NCBI RefSeq assembly: GCF_002931075.1
Contig: NZ_PSTQ01000010.1
Span: 62,001-126,000 of the forward strand
Length of the DNA: 64,000 nt
Direction of reading: 5' to 3'
From: Pseudoclavibacter sp. AY1F1
GTDB taxonomy: Bacteria > Actinomycetota > Actinomycetes > Actinomycetales > Microbacteriaceae
The position numbers and the translations under genes were made by a program. Of this stretch, positions 42,371 through 53,801 are shown piece by piece (within the stretch, counting starts at the first letter, position 1; each line of letters begins with the position of its first letter). The notes under the pieces were generated by a model. That model did no database searches. It saw only the letters and a list, made by a program, of their open reading frames with translations, and was not told the DNA's origin.

Positions 42371-43932
42371 CGGACCGCCTCCTTCTCGTTCTTGCGCAGC
42401 TCAGCCGCTGATGGCCAGGCGGTGAAATTGTCGGGGCTCGTGCGCCAGCGGATGAGCGTCATGACGGCGCTCGCCACCAGCATGATGAGGACCGCGCCCC
42501 AGCCGAAGACACCGATGTACCAGAGGGGGTAGCCCTCGTAGCCGTCGACGATGAGGGACCTGATCTGCTCAATGAGCATGTAGGTGAGGACAACCGGCGC
42601 GAGGATTCCCGTGAGCACAAGCCACCACTTGCCGAGCTGGAACGTCGAAACCGAGTTGAGATGCAGGCGCATCTCCTCGCCACGGCGAGCAACCCAGATG
42701 ACGCCGATGCACGTCGCGACGGCGGACGCGATGATGCCGATGTTGTTGGTCCACATGTCGACAGTGTCGAGGGCGATGAGCCCAGTCGTGGTCGAGAACA
42801 CCAGGATCGAGATGACGGCGCTGACGCTGCCCAGGATGATCGCGGCCTTGCGTGGAGTCCAGCCGAACTTGTCCTGGAACGCCGACGACACGACTTGAAG
42901 GATCGACAGCAGGGATGTGAACCCCGCCATCACGAGCGAGCCGAAGAACAGCGCCCCGAAGATCTGCCCACCGGGCATCTCCGAGATGATCGCCGGGAAC
43001 GTCACGAACGACAGGATCGGGCCGGTCAGCCCCTCGAGCTCGCTCACTGCGACGTTCTGCTGGTGCGCCATGAAGCCGAGCGTCGCGAAGACTCCGATAC
43101 CGGCGAGGATCTCGAACGACGAGTTGGAGAAGGCGACAACAAGACCGGGCGAGGTCATGTTCGATCGTCGGTTCCGGTACGAGGAGTAGGTGACCATGAT
43201 GCCGTAGGCGATGGATAGCGAGAAGAAGATCTGGCTGTACGCCGCGATCCAGACGCTCGGGTCGCCCAGCGCGACCCAGTCAGGTGTGAAGAGCGCGTTG
43301 AGGCCGTCGGCGGCGCCCTCCAGGAAGAGTGCCCGGACCACGAGGATGAGGAACGACACGAGCAGCAGCGGCAGGAAGATGAAGTTCGTGCGCTCCACAC
43401 CCTTCGCGATGCCCGCAGCCAACACGAAGATCGTGATGGCCCACACGGCAACGAGCGGGATGAGGACCGAAGGCACAAACTGCATGGAGATGCCAGGGTC
43501 GGAGACCTGCAGGAAGTCACTGATGAAGAATGCTGCCGGGTCGTCACCCCAGCCGAGGTTGAACGACAGCACGAAGAAGCTCAGCGCCCACGCGATGATC
43601 GCCGTGTAGTACAGGCCGATCACGAAGCAGATGAACACCTGGAACCAGCCGAGGCTCTCCATCCACTTCGCGACGCGACGGAAGGCGGTCGGTGCGGCCC
43701 CGCGCATCCGGTGCCCGATCGCGTAGTCGAGGAAGAGGATCGGAATGCCCGCCGTGATGAGCGCGACAAGGTATGGGATGAGGAACGCGCCCCCGCCGTT
43801 CTCATACGCGACGCCAGGGAAGCGCCAGATGTTTCCGAGGCCGACGGCGGAGCCGATGGCCGCGAGGATGAACCCGGTCTGGCCGGTCCATTGCTCGCGA
43901 GGCTTGACCTCGGTTGTTGTGGATGTCGTCAT
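42367..43932 (-). CDS. metP: Sodium-dependent NSS transporter, MetP-like
   Basis: A 521-residue neurotransmitter:sodium-symporter family protein. The TM1 signature is AVGLGNIWRFPGVAYENGGG cut to GLGNIWRFPGVAYENGGG, which forms the substrate and sodium sites; about eleven helices follow. Pairing with the small metS gene identifies it as the methionine/alanine importer type rather than a generic NSS. A GGGGGA site precedes the ATG. The two genes form one leftward operon. Confidence 0.9.
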   Translation of the reverse strand: MTTSTTTEVKPREQWTGQTGFILAAIGSAVGLGNIWRFPGVAYENGGGAFLIPYLVALITAGIPILFLDYAIGHRMRGAAPTAFRRVAKWMESLGWFQVFICFVIGLYYTAIIAWALSFFVLSFNLGWGDDPAAFFISDFLQVSDPGISMQFVPSVLIPLVAVWAITIFVLAAGIAKGVERTNFIFLPLLLVSFLILVVRALFLEGAADGLNALFTPDWVALGDPSVWIAAYSQIFFSLSIAYGIMVTYSSYRNRRSNMTSPGLVVAFSNSSFEILAGIGVFATLGFMAHQQNVAVSELEGLTGPILSFVTFPAIISEMPGGQIFGALFFGSLVMAGFTSLLSILQVVSSAFQDKFGWTPRKAAIILGSVSAVISILVFSTTTGLIALDTVDMWTNNIGIIASAVATCIGVIWVARRGEEMRLHLNSVSTFQLGKWWLVLTGILAPVVLTYMLIEQIRSLIVDGYEGYPLWYIGVFGWGAVLIMLVASAVMTLIRWRTSPDNFTAWPSAAELRKNEKEAVR

Positions 43933-44085
43933 TGAGAATCCCCCAAGAGCGTCGTGAGCGGGTGCGCCTGCGACGACAAGCGCTCTGCTTGCTCGACGAG
44001 CCTAGTGAACTCGACAGCCACTTCGCATGCTCAGGACTGAATCGTGATTCGCGTGCGCCGCGCGACCCTTCCCGAATCTCGGTCG

Positions 44086-45354
44086 TCAGTGCTGCAGGAG
44101 GTGCAGGCGGCTGACCATGCGGAACGCGTCGGCACGGCCGGCGGCTGCGCCCACGAACTCGTCGAACGATGCGTCGGCGTGGAAGTGCGCCTCGATGTCG
44201 TAGTCGACGAGCACGTCGACGGCGTTGGCGAAACGCTGCTGCGGGTCACGGCCGACGGATGCGAGCAGCGGCACTTCCAGCACGTGCCACGTGTCGAAGT
44301 CGCGCGCCCACTGCAGGTACTCGAGCGACGACGTCTTCACGATGAACAGCTCCGCGAACGTTGCCCACAACTCGCGGCCGCGCACGGCGGTCACCTCGAA
44401 GGTGCGGCCGCCGAGCTCGAGCGTCGTCGACTCAGCTGGTGACGGGCAGTTGTCAGCGAACGCGAGGTCCGACTCGGCAGCGGAATCTCCGTCTGCGTGG
44501 CCAGCGGCGGCGGATGCGGCGCTCGGTACGTGAATCCAGGACCCGGTCGCAAATCCGCGACGCTCGACAGCGTCAACGCGCGAACGGCGGTAGTCGACCT
44601 CGCCGGGCAGCTCGACGACGTCGAGCTCACGCTCGATGAGCTCGATGCCGGGCTCGAAGATGTGGTGGTAGACGGGGCTCGGGAGGAGGCCGTGCGGCGG
44701 GTAGTTCGAGGTCGCGACGACCGTGATGCCGTGCTCGAGCGCGAACCGCAGCAGGCCGGTGAGCAGCGTCGCGTGGCCGGGGTCGTGCACATGGAACTCG
44801 TCGAACAGCAGCAGGCGAGCGTCGCCGATGAGCTCCCGTACTGCATTCTCGAACACGGTGTCAGAGCCGCGGTTCGCGAAGATACGGGAGTGCAGCTCGT
44901 TGAAGAACGAGTGGAAGTGGACGCGCAGTTTCCGCTCGATCGGGACCGCGTCGTAGAACGCATCCAGTAGCCACGACTTGCCGCGGCCCGCCGGACCCCA
45001 CAGATAGAGGCCTCGCGGGGTCGCCGACCCGGCAGTGGATGCGTCGGCATCTTCTGCCTCGACGGCACCGAGCTGCGTTGATTCCGAAACGCCGGAAATG
45101 TCGCCCGCATCCGGGCTCAGAGCCCGGCGCTCACCAGAGACCGCCTCGTGCCCGACGATGTGCGCGCCGAGGGCTGCGAGACGCAGGGCGACCATCCGCT
45201 GACCGTCGTCGAGGGCGAAGCCGGCGGACGCGGCTGACGAGACGATGCTCGCGAAGACCTCGGCCGCAGCCTCGCTCGCACCCGCGCCAACAGTTTCGGG
45301 ATGGGTTCCTCGCTTCGGGATGGGTTGCAACCCATCCCGAAGCGAGGAACCCAT
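44086..45354 (-). CDS. AFG1/ZapE-like P-loop ATPase
   Basis: A 422-residue AAA-type ATPase of the AFG1 (ZapE) family: Walker A WGPAGRGKSWLLDAFYD, HFHSFFNELH, Walker B LLLFDEFHVHDPGH, sensor region VVATSNYPPHGLLP and C-terminal FVGAAAGRADAFRMVSRL. ZapE in E. coli acts on the Z-ring; other members aid membrane-protein quality control. An insertion of low complexity (about 295-325) is present. The first 20 or so codons come from a 60-bp palindromic repeat; the ATG at 45354 (or a TTG at 45366) lies within or beside it, and no later start precedes the conserved region. Confidence 0.82.
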   Translation of the reverse strand: MGSSLRDGLQPIPKRGTHPETVGAGASEAAAEVFASIVSSAASAGFALDDGQRMVALRLAALGAHIVGHEAVSGERRALSPDAGDISGVSESTQLGAVEAEDADASTAGSATPRGLYLWGPAGRGKSWLLDAFYDAVPIERKLRVHFHSFFNELHSRIFANRGSDTVFENAVRELIGDARLLLFDEFHVHDPGHATLLTGLLRFALEHGITVVATSNYPPHGLLPSPVYHHIFEPGIELIERELDVVELPGEVDYRRSRVDAVERRGFATGSWIHVPSAASAAAGHADGDSAAESDLAFADNCPSPAESTTLELGGRTFEVTAVRGRELWATFAELFIVKTSSLEYLQWARDFDTWHVLEVPLLASVGRDPQQRFANAVDVLVDYDIEAHFHADASFDEFVGAAAGRADAFRMVSRLHLLQH

Positions 45355-45357
45355 CCC
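45298..45357. repeat. Perfect 60-bp palindrome, CGGGATGGGTT family
   Basis: The sequence from GGGATGGGTTCC to its mirror GGAACCCATCCC is a perfect palindrome centred on TTGCAA, containing four copies of GGGATGGGTT or its complement. It encodes the N-terminus of the AFG1-like protein on the minus strand and lies just downstream of purL. The related element is at 13783-13853. Confidence 0.9.
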
Positions 45358-45378
45358 AAGACTCAAGAGCGGCGATCC

Positions 45379-47748
45379 TTAGGAGATCGCGGTTGAGATC
45401 GCAGCCGAGGTGGCCGCCGAGATCGGTGCCGAGTTCGGTCCGACGACGTCGCCGAAGCGCTTCGGCAGGGTCGCGCCGCGCGCCTCCGAGAGCTCGGCGA
45501 GCGTGAACTCGAAGAGGCCCTGGACTTCGAGCTTCGCGTCGGCACCCGTGCCGTCGCTCACGCCGACGCGCGTGACGGGGAAGTCGCGCGCTTCGCACAT
45601 GGCCTGGAAGCGCACGTCATCGTCGTGGGGAACGGAGACGAGGATGCGCCCGGCCGACTCGCTGAAGAGCGCGGTAGCCGCATCCACCCCCTCCTTCTGC
45701 ATGAGACCGTCGAGCACGATGCGCGCGCCGACGCCGAAGCGGGTCGAAGACTCGACGATCGCCGCCGCGAGGCCACCCTCGGAGAGGTCGTGCGCCGAGG
45801 TGAGGAGGCCCTGCTGGCCGGCGCCGATGACGAGGTCGGCTAGCGCCTTCTCGCGCTCGAGGTTGACCTGCGGCGGCAGACCGCCGAGGTGCCCGTGGAC
45901 CACGTCGGCCCAGATGGAACCGGAGAGCTCTTCGAGGGTCGTGCCGAGGAGGTAGAGGTTGTCGCCCTCCTCCTGCCAGCCGGACGGGACGCGGCGGGCC
46001 ACGTCGTCGATGAGGCCGAGCACCGCGACGACGGGCGTCGGGTGGATGGGCACGTCGCCGGTCTGGTTGTAGAACGACACATTGCCGCCCGTGACGGGAA
46101 TGCCGAGCTCGAGGCAGGCGTCGGCGAGGCCCTCGACGGCCTGCGCGAACTGCCACATGACCTCGGGGTTCTCGGGGCTGCCGAAGTTGAGGCAGTCGGA
46201 GACGGCGGCCGGGCGTGCGCCGGTGGCTGCGACGTTGCGGTACGCCTCGGCGAGGGCGAGCTTCGCACCCGCGGACGGGTCGAGCTGCGCGTAGCGGCCG
46301 TTGGCATCGAGGCTGATGGCAAAGCCGAGCCCGGACTCCTCATCGATGCGCACCATGCCGGCGTCTTCCGGCGTGCCGAAGGCGGTGTTGCCGAGCACGT
46401 AGCGGTCGTACTGCTGCGTGATCCACTCGGGGTTGGCGAGGTTCGCCGACGAGATGAGGGCGAGCACCTGCTCGCGGAGCTCTTCGCCCGACTGGGGGCG
46501 GGGGAGCGCGGATGCGGAGTCGGCTTGGAGTGCGTCGATCCACGTCGGGTAGGCGACTGGGCGGTCGTAGACGGGGCCGTCGATCGCGACGGTGCGCGGG
46601 TCGACGTTCACGATCTCGACACCGCGCCAGTTGATGACGAGGCGGCCCGTGTCGGTGACCTCGCCGAGCACGCTCGTCTCGACGTCCCACTTGTCGACGA
46701 TCGCCATGAACGCGTCGAGCTTGTCGGGAGCGACGACCGCCATCATGCGCTCCTGGCTCTCCGACATGAGGATCTCCTCAGCCGTCAGGTTCGGGTCGCG
46801 CAGCAGCACCTTGTCGAGCTCGATGTACATGCCGCCGTCGCCGGCAGCTGCGAGCTCGCTCGTCGCGCAGGAGATTCCGGCGGCGCCCAGGTCCTGGATG
46901 CCCTCGACGACCTTCTCGCGGAACAGCTCGAGGCAGCACTCGATGAGCACCTTCTCGGCGAACGGGTCGCCGACCTGGACTGCTGGACGCTTCGTGGGGC
47001 CCTTCTCGTCGAACGAGTCCGAGGCGAGGATGGAGGCGCCGCCGATGCCGTCGCCACCCGTGTGGGCGCCGAAGAGCACCACCTTGTTGCCGGCGCCGCG
47101 CGCGTTCGCGAGGTGCAGGTCCTCGTGGCGGAGCACGCCGACCGCGAGGGCGTTGACGAGCGGGTTCGCCTGGTAGACGCTGTCAAACCAGGTTTCGCCG
47201 CCGATGTTCGGCAGGCCGAGGCAGTTGCCGTAGAAGGAGATGCCGCTCGTGACGCCGTGCACGACCCGCGCGGTGTCGGCCTCGTCGATGGCGCCGAAGC
47301 GGAGCGCATCCATGACGGCAACCGGGCGGGCGCCCATCGAGATGATGTCGCGGACGATGCCGCCGACACCGGTCGCGGCGCCCTGGAACGGCTCGATGTA
47401 GGAGGGGTGGTTGTGCGACTCGACCTTGAAGGTCACAGCCCAGCCCTCGCCGGCGTCGATGACGCCCGCGTTCTCGCCCATGCCGACCATGAGGTTCTTC
47501 TTCATCTCGTCAGAGACCTTCTGGCCGAACTGGCGCAGGTAGTTCTTCGAGGACTTGTAGGAGCAGTGCTCCGACCACATGACCGAGTACATGGCCAGCT
47601 CGCCCGAGGTGGGGCGGCGGCCGAGGATCTCGCGGATCTTGTCGTACTCGTCAGGCTTCAGCCCGAGGGCGCCGTACGGCTGCTCCTTCTCGGGAGTCGC
47701 CTTCGCGTTGTCGACGGTGTCCGGGACGTGAATGGTCTGGCTGCTCAC
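45379..47748 (-). CDS. purL: Phosphoribosylformylglycinamidine synthase subunit II
   Basis: A 789-residue PurL converting FGAR to FGAM with ATP and glutamine-derived ammonia in purine synthesis. Typical motifs: [15 protein letters not shown] near the N-terminus, [35 protein letters not shown] and [14 protein letters not shown]. Its length fits the small (separate PurQ/PurS) form. The GTG start follows AAGGAG by 8 nt. The C-terminus carries a low-complexity Ala/Ser/Ile tail ([14 protein letters not shown]) that looks like a late addition. The other pur genes are not nearby. Confidence 0.95.
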   Translation of the reverse strand: MSSQTIHVPDTVDNAKATPEKEQPYGALGLKPDEYDKIREILGRRPTSGELAMYSVMWSEHCSYKSSKNYLRQFGQKVSDEMKKNLMVGMGENAGVIDAGEGWAVTFKVESHNHPSYIEPFQGAATGVGGIVRDIISMGARPVAVMDALRFGAIDEADTARVVHGVTSGISFYGNCLGLPNIGGETWFDSVYQANPLVNALAVGVLRHEDLHLANARGAGNKVVLFGAHTGGDGIGGASILASDSFDEKGPTKRPAVQVGDPFAEKVLIECCLELFREKVVEGIQDLGAAGISCATSELAAAGDGGMYIELDKVLLRDPNLTAEEILMSESQERMMAVVAPDKLDAFMAIVDKWDVETSVLGEVTDTGRLVINWRGVEIVNVDPRTVAIDGPVYDRPVAYPTWIDALQADSASALPRPQSGEELREQVLALISSANLANPEWITQQYDRYVLGNTAFGTPEDAGMVRIDEESGLGFAISLDANGRYAQLDPSAGAKLALAEAYRNVAATGARPAAVSDCLNFGSPENPEVMWQFAQAVEGLADACLELGIPVTGGNVSFYNQTGDVPIHPTPVVAVLGLIDDVARRVPSGWQEEGDNLYLLGTTLEELSGSIWADVVHGHLGGLPPQVNLEREKALADLVIGAGQQGLLTSAHDLSEGGLAAAIVESSTRFGVGARIVLDGLMQKEGVDAATALFSESAGRILVSVPHDDDVRFQAMCEARDFPVTRVGVSDGTGADAKLEVQGLFEFTLAELSEARGATLPKRFGDVVGPNSAPISAATSAAISTAIS

Positions 47749-47851
47749 TGGCGAGGCTCCTTCTGGCGGCGCGATGCGGAGAAGTCGGGGCGTGTCCGCA
47801 CCGGACGAGTCTACGGCGTTCGCGGGCGCCCGCGTCCGAGGAGGAGTCGCC

Positions 47852-47929
47852 TGACCGACTTCAGTGCGATTTCGGCCGTATCTGGCGTCTCGGCGTCAGA
47901 TGCCGCAGATTTTGCACTGATGTTGGACA
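47852..47929. repeat. 78-bp palindromic element, copy 4
   Basis: Left arm TGACCGACTTCAGTGCGAT; right arm, opposite strand, TGTCCAACATCAGTGCAAA. It lies between the DeoR gene stop and purL start, both leftward. Confidence 0.87.
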
Positions 47930-47995
47930 CGCGCGGGGTAGCCGGCGCGCATCGAGCGCGGGGCAGCTGGCGCGGTCGAGCCCAGCGGGGTGCTT

Positions 47996-48799
47996 CTAGA
48001 CCAGGCGCACGTCGCAGCCGGCCGCCCGAAGTGCCGCGACCTCAGCAGGGTCTGCCTCCGTTCCGGTGATGAGGCTCTCGAACTCGCTGAGCCCGCCGAT
48101 GACGCCGACGTGGGCGCGGCCGAGCTTGCTGGCGTCGGCGACGACCACAGAGCGGTCGGCGGTGCCCAGCATGGCCCGCTTCAGCTCGGACTCCGGCAGG
48201 TTCACGTTCGTGACACCTGCGCCGACCTGCACACCGGTGCAGCCGATGATCGCGAGGTCGGTGTGGATGCGCTCGAGCATCGCGGACGCGTAGGGCGCGA
48301 CAAGCGAGTGCTGGAGCGGGCGGAGGGTGCCTCCGGTCACGACGACGGTGAAGCGGGGAATGGCCGATTCGAGCGCGAGCGCGATCGAGAGTCCGTTGGT
48401 GATGATCACGACGTCATCGAGGTCGTCGCGAGCGAGCAGTGCTTCGGCGACTGCAGTCGTGGTCGTCCCGACGTCGAGGAGCACGCTCGAGCCGCTTGTC
48501 ACGAGCGCGGCGGCGGCGATGCCGATGCGCCGCTTCTCGGCGGCGGCGCTCTGCTGTGCCGTCTCGAACGACGTCTCCAGGCCGACCGGCCCGTGCCCGT
48601 AGATCGCCCCGCCGTGGACTCGGCCGAGGATTCCCTCGCGCTCGAGCGCCGTGAGGTCTGACCGCACCGTGACCTCCGACACTCCGAGCTCGCGGCTCAA
48701 ATCCGCGACCCTCGCGAAGCCGGTACGTTTGACGAGCTCGACCACGTCGGCTCTCCGTGCCTCTGCTGGGCGGTCTGGGGTCGAGTCGTTGTTCACCAC
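47996..48799 (-). CDS. DeoR family transcriptional repressor (probable gal operon regulator)
   Basis: A 267-residue regulator: helix-turn-helix at about 22-45 (ARVADLSRELGVSEVTVRSDL cut to DLSRELGVSEVTVRSDL) and the DeoR sensor domain (LLDVGTTTTAVAEAL; IITNGLSIALAL; VTGGTLRP; IIGCTGV). Such domains bind phosphorylated sugars. The GTG at 48799 has TAAGCT 7 nt upstream and replaces a longer frame. It is divergent from galT-galK, whose promoter contains a CTTTCG/CGAAAG dyad of DeoR type, so it is the likely repressor of that operon. Confidence 0.9.
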   Translation of the reverse strand: MVNNDSTPDRPAEARRADVVELVKRTGFARVADLSRELGVSEVTVRSDLTALEREGILGRVHGGAIYGHGPVGLETSFETAQQSAAAEKRRIGIAAAALVTSGSSVLLDVGTTTTAVAEALLARDDLDDVVIITNGLSIALALESAIPRFTVVVTGGTLRPLQHSLVAPYASAMLERIHTDLAIIGCTGVQVGAGVTNVNLPESELKRAMLGTADRSVVVADASKLGRAHVGVIGGLSEFESLITGTEADPAEVAALRAAGCDVRLV

Positions 48800-48835
48800 A
48801 ATGCACAGCTTACGCCTTCGCAAGAGAATCGAAGC

Positions 48836-48864
48836 TTGACTTTCGAAAACGAAAGTGGCGTAAT
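48836..48864 (+). promoter_or_regulatory. galTK promoter with overlapping DeoR-type operator
   Basis: TTGACT (48836-48841), a 17-bp spacer and CGTAAT (48859-48864) are followed after 6 nt by the GTG of galT, so the message should be leaderless. The inverted repeat ACTTTCG-AAAA-CGAAAGT (48839-48856) fills the spacer, the usual location for repression by a DeoR protein; the deoR gene is divergent 72 bp away. Confidence 0.75.
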
Positions 48865-48870
48865 CGGAGC

Positions 48871-49997
48871 GTGCAATCCCTCACGAACAACATCGTCAAG
48901 CGCGAGACGCTGCTCTCCGACGGCCGCGAGCTCATCTACTTCGACGACGCCGACACGACGCTCGACCCGGAGCGCGCCCTCGACAGTCGCATCCCCGCCG
49001 ACAGGCCCCCCGTCGCCGAGATGCGTCAGGACCCGCTCACCGGTGAGTGGATCTCCATCGCGGCCGCCCGCCAGAACCGCGTCATGCTCCCGCCCAAACA
49101 CCTCGACCCGCTGGCGCCCTCGAGCCCCGCGAACCTCACCGAGGTGCCGAGTAACTACGACGTCGCGGTCTTCGAGAACAAGTCGCCATCGTTCGGCCCG
49201 ACGCTCGCCGACGCCGACTTCAACGCGGCTGCGCAGCTCGAGGAGCTTGCATCCGTTGGCCTCGGCCGTACGAAGCCGTCGATCGGCCGGTGCGAGGTCG
49301 TCTGCTTCAGCCCCGAATCCGAGGGGTCGTTCGCGTCGCTCTCGCTCTCGCGCGCCCGCACCGTCGTCGAGGCGTGGGCTGACCGCACGGCCGCGCTCTC
49401 GCAGCTGCCCGGCGTGCAGCAGGTGTTCCCCTTCGAGAACCGCGGCAAAGACATCGGCGTCACCCTGCACCACCCGCACGGTCAGATCTACTCGTACCCG
49501 TACATCACGCCCCGCACGGCAGCCCTCATCCGCTCGGTCGAGAAGTACGGGCCCACGTTGTTCCAGGACATCCTTGACTACGAGCAGGCCTCCGATCGCG
49601 TGCTGATCCGCGGCGAGCACGTCACGTTCTTCGTGCCGTTCGCCGCGAGGTGGCCGCTCGAGGTGCACATGCTGCCGCACCGTCACGTCGCAGACCTCGC
49701 CGAGACGACGCCGGAGGAGCGCGACGAGATCGCCCGCGAGTACCGCCGCGTGCTGCGCGCGATCGACGCGATCTACAACACCCCGACCCCCTACATCGCG
49801 GCCTGGCATCAGGCGCCCGTCAACTCACATCGGGATGACATCAGGCTCATGCTGCAGATCACGTCACCTCGGCGCGCCGAGGACAAGCTCAAGTTCCTCG
49901 CGGGATCCGAGTCGGCGATGGGTGCTTTCATTGGCGACGTCCCGCCCGAAGCCACGGCGGGCCTCCTGCGCGCGGCGCTCGCGAAGGTGGACGCAGC

Positions 49998-50001
<4 letters not shown>
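48871..50001 (+). CDS. galT: Galactose-1-phosphate uridylyltransferase
   Basis: A 376-residue Leloir-pathway enzyme exchanging UMP between UDP-glucose and galactose-1-phosphate. The active-site HPHGQIYSYP carries the nucleophilic His; the N-terminal MRQDPLTGEWISIAAARQNR and the C-terminal IAAWHQAPV are family motifs. The GTG start is fixed by the promoter 6 nt upstream; an extended upstream frame overlaps the deoR gene. It overlaps galK by 4 bp (GTGA). No galE is nearby. Confidence 0.94.
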
Positions 50002-51161
<1,160 letters not shown>

Positions 51162-51526
51162 GGGGCCCTGGGTGTGTGCTGCGCCCGGCGGTTTCTCGCC
51201 GGCCGGGCGCGGCGCTGGCGCTTGCTCCGCCGGCCGGGCGCTCGCATCTCCGGCGCAGATGTTGGGGTTGTGCACTGCTGCTTGCGCCGAGGATGCGCCT
51301 TCCATAGGTCTGCGCGCGGACCGCGCTTCCCGGCATAGACCTGGGGCTTGCGCATCCGCTCGCAGCCAAACGGATGCGCGAGGCCCAGGTAAGTTCGCGC
51401 GCCGGCCTCTCCTCCGCAGACGTAGGGCCCTCCGCAAACTTGGGGCCCTGCACAGACGTGGGGCCCGCGCATCCGCTCGTCGCCGAACGGATGCGCGGGG
51501 CCCAGGTTTGCGGACCTGCTGCGCCG
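51162..51526. other. 365-bp non-coding interval with two large homologous hairpins
   Basis: Hairpin 1 (51339-51358 with 51371-51390) and hairpin 2 (51456-51475 with 51488-51507) each have 20-bp arms with 18 matches, a 12-nt loop containing GCTCG, and the shared stem word GCGCATCCG / CGGATGCGC. They are spaced 117 bp apart between the convergent galK and GyrI-like genes. Short words such as GGGGCCC and GCAAACTTGG recur around them. No gene is supported here; the hairpins may act as terminators. Confidence 0.7.
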
Positions 51527-52042
51527 CTACCCGCGCGGGGCGAGCGACACGATGAGGTCGGTGCGCAGGTCGTCGGGGTTCATCTCGGGGCTCGGTTCGG
51601 TGACGTAGATCTCCACCATCGAGCCTGGGCCGTCGCCGGAGTCCAGGACATCCTGCATGAGGCGCCCCCACGATTCGCCGAGGCCGTCGAACGAGCCGAG
51701 GTGCGAGGCGCCGGCAGCAGGACCGACCGGCAGCGTTGAGTTCTGGATCGTGATGTCCCCGACGAGCGTCTTCTCTCGAATGGGCTCGACAACCGGGAAG
51801 CCGATCTCGACGTCGAACGTCTGGGCTGGGTCGCCGTGGTAAACGGCGAGGGCGGGACCTGCAGGCTGCACCTTGCCGGCCCCGATCGCGGCGCCAAGTG
51901 CCTGGAACGTCGTGTCGAAGAGCGTGCGCAGGTCGCCCATCGTGACGTTGTCGTACCGGGCGACGGCCAGCGGAACGGCGGTCAACTCGAAGCGCTCCAC
52001 GCCCTGGCGGGGCGATTCTGGCAACGGCAGTGTCTCTGGCAT
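51527..52042 (-). CDS. GyrI-like small-molecule-binding domain protein
   Basis: A 171-residue stand-alone GyrI-like (SRPBCC-unrelated, AraC/BmrR effector-type) domain: FELTAVPLAVARYDNVTMGD at the start (here 20 residues), LAVYHGDPAQTFDVEIGFPV in the middle and GPGSMVEIYVTEP at the end. Such domains bind hydrophobic ligands or hydrolyse cyclopropanoids; the role here is open. The ATG at 52042 follows GGAGGA by 7 nt; an extended frame upstream was rejected. It is convergent with galK. Confidence 0.75.
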   Translation of the reverse strand: MPETLPLPESPRQGVERFELTAVPLAVARYDNVTMGDLRTLFDTTFQALGAAIGAGKVQPAGPALAVYHGDPAQTFDVEIGFPVVEPIREKTLVGDITIQNSTLPVGPAAGASHLGSFDGLGESWGRLMQDVLDSGDGPGSMVEIYVTEPSPEMNPDDLRTDLIVSLAPRG

Positions 52043-52267
52043 GGTGTCCTCCTCGACGCCCCGTTCGAGCGGGGCAGATGCTTGACGCCAACCTAGGGCA
52101 AGCAGTCGTGCGCCGGCCGCAGTTTCGGGGTCTTCCCGGCATTCTCTGCACAATGTCTGGAGTCACCCGGCACCACCGTGAGGCGCTACGATTCCGCAGG
52201 TGGCGCGCCGGCGCAGATGACGGTCGGGTGGATGCGCCACCGGAACCACGAGAGACACGAGCTGCGC

Positions 52268-53758
52268 ATGAACACGGTCGAGAACAACGGCATCGACACC
52301 GGGGCGACGCAGAAGCAGCCCCTCGCGCGTGCGCTGACGGCGCGGCACATCCGCTTCATGGCGCTCGGCTCGGCCATCGGAACGGGCCTCTTCTACGGGT
52401 CGTCGGCTGCGATCCAGGCCGCCGGCCCAGCCGTGCTGCTCGCCTACATGATCGCCGGCGCCGCCGTCTTCATGGTGATGCGCGCGCTCGGGGAGATGAC
52501 GGTGCGTCACCCCGTGACGGGGTCGTTCGGGCAGTTCGCGAACCGCTACCTCGGCGCGCGCTGGGGCTTCATCACCGGTTGGACGTACGCGTTCGAGATG
52601 GTCGTCGTCGCGATCGCCGACGTCACCGCGTTCGGCGTCTACATGGGCTTCTGGTACCCGGACGTCGCGCGCTGGGTCTGGATCGTCGCCGTCATCCTCT
52701 TCATCGCCGCCATCAACCTGCTCGGCGTGCGCGCGTTCGGCGAGCTCGAGTTCTGGCTCGCCCTCGTCAAGGTCACGGCGATCATCGCCATGATCGCGGG
52801 CGGCATCGCGATCATCATCTTCGGCTTCGGCAACCAGTCAGCGGATGCGTCCGGCATCGGCGCGCTCTTCAACCCGGCGGCGGGCGGGTTCTTCCCGATG
52901 GGCATCGAAGGCCTCATCGCCTCCTTCGCGATCGTGGTCTTCGCGTTCGGCGGCATCGAGATCATCGGCATCACGGCGGGCGAGGCGCAAGACCCGAAGC
53001 GGGTCATCCCGAAGGCCATCAACAGCGTGCCGCTGCGCATCCTCCTCTTCTACGTCGGCGCGCTCGCGGTCATCATGATGCTCGCGCCGTGGAACACGAT
53101 CACGGGGGATGCGAGCCCGTTCGTCTCGATCTTCGACGGCCTCGGGATCCCCGCCGCCCCGCACATCCTGAACTTCGTGGTCATCACGGCGGCGCTCTCG
53201 GCCATCAACTCGGACGTGTTCGGGGCTGGGCGCATGATCTTCGGCCTCGCCGAGCAGGGGCAGGCGCCGCGCGTCTTCCTGCGCGTCTCGAGGAACGGCG
53301 TACCGTGGGCGACGGTGGCGCTCATGGTCGCGGCGCTCGCGGTCGGCGCGTGGATGAACGCCGTGATCCCCGAGGACGTGTTCCTCGTGATCGCCTCGAT
53401 CGCGACCTTCGCGACCGTGTGGGTGTGGATCATGATCGTCTGCTCGCACATCGCGATGAAGCGTGACATCGCGCGTGGCGGGCGGAGCGCTTCCGAGTTC
53501 CCCGTTCCGCTGTGGCCGTACGCGTCGTGGGCGACGCTGGGCTTCCTCGTGTTTGTGCTCGGGGTGCTCGGCTGGTTCGAGAACACGCGCGTGGCCCTCG
53601 TGGTCGGTGCCGTGTGGCTGGCGCTGATGCTCCTTGCCTACCAGTTCGCCGTCGGGGCGGCCGGTAAGCGGCGGGCGGACCTCGTCGACGAGACGGGCAC
53701 GCTCGAGGTTCAGCCCCGCGAGCAGACGCCGGAAGTCAAGGGCACCTCGCGCGACTGA
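52268..53758 (+). CDS. Amino acid permease, APC superfamily (AAT family)
   Basis: A 496-residue permease with twelve predicted helices, of the ProY/AroP/GabP-like AAT family: [20 protein letters not shown] (start of TM1), [15 protein letters not shown], and [20 protein letters not shown] in the unwound TM6 region. Substrate within the family (proline, histidine, aromatic residues or GABA) cannot be decided from sequence. The ATG at 52268 was chosen because the family begins shortly after it; a frame 30 codons longer was rejected. It precedes thrC by 43 bp. Confidence 0.87.
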   Translation: MNTVENNGIDTGATQKQPLARALTARHIRFMALGSAIGTGLFYGSSAAIQAAGPAVLLAYMIAGAAVFMVMRALGEMTVRHPVTGSFGQFANRYLGARWGFITGWTYAFEMVVVAIADVTAFGVYMGFWYPDVARWVWIVAVILFIAAINLLGVRAFGELEFWLALVKVTAIIAMIAGGIAIIIFGFGNQSADASGIGALFNPAAGGFFPMGIEGLIASFAIVVFAFGGIEIIGITAGEAQDPKRVIPKAINSVPLRILLFYVGALAVIMMLAPWNTITGDASPFVSIFDGLGIPAAPHILNFVVITAALSAINSDVFGAGRMIFGLAEQGQAPRVFLRVSRNGVPWATVALMVAALAVGAWMNAVIPEDVFLVIASIATFATVWVWIMIVCSHIAMKRDIARGGRSASEFPVPLWPYASWATLGFLVFVLGVLGWFENTRVALVVGAVWLALMLLAYQFAVGAAGKRRADLVDETGTLEVQPREQTPEVKGTSRD

Positions 53759-53801
53759 CCCGCCCCGATACGATGGGGGCGCACATTCCCGGTGAAACAC
53801 G

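Noticed and set aside
45889-48069. 726-codon plus-strand frame opposite purL
   Set aside because: purL is unmistakable on the minus strand; the frame has no start signal or motif.
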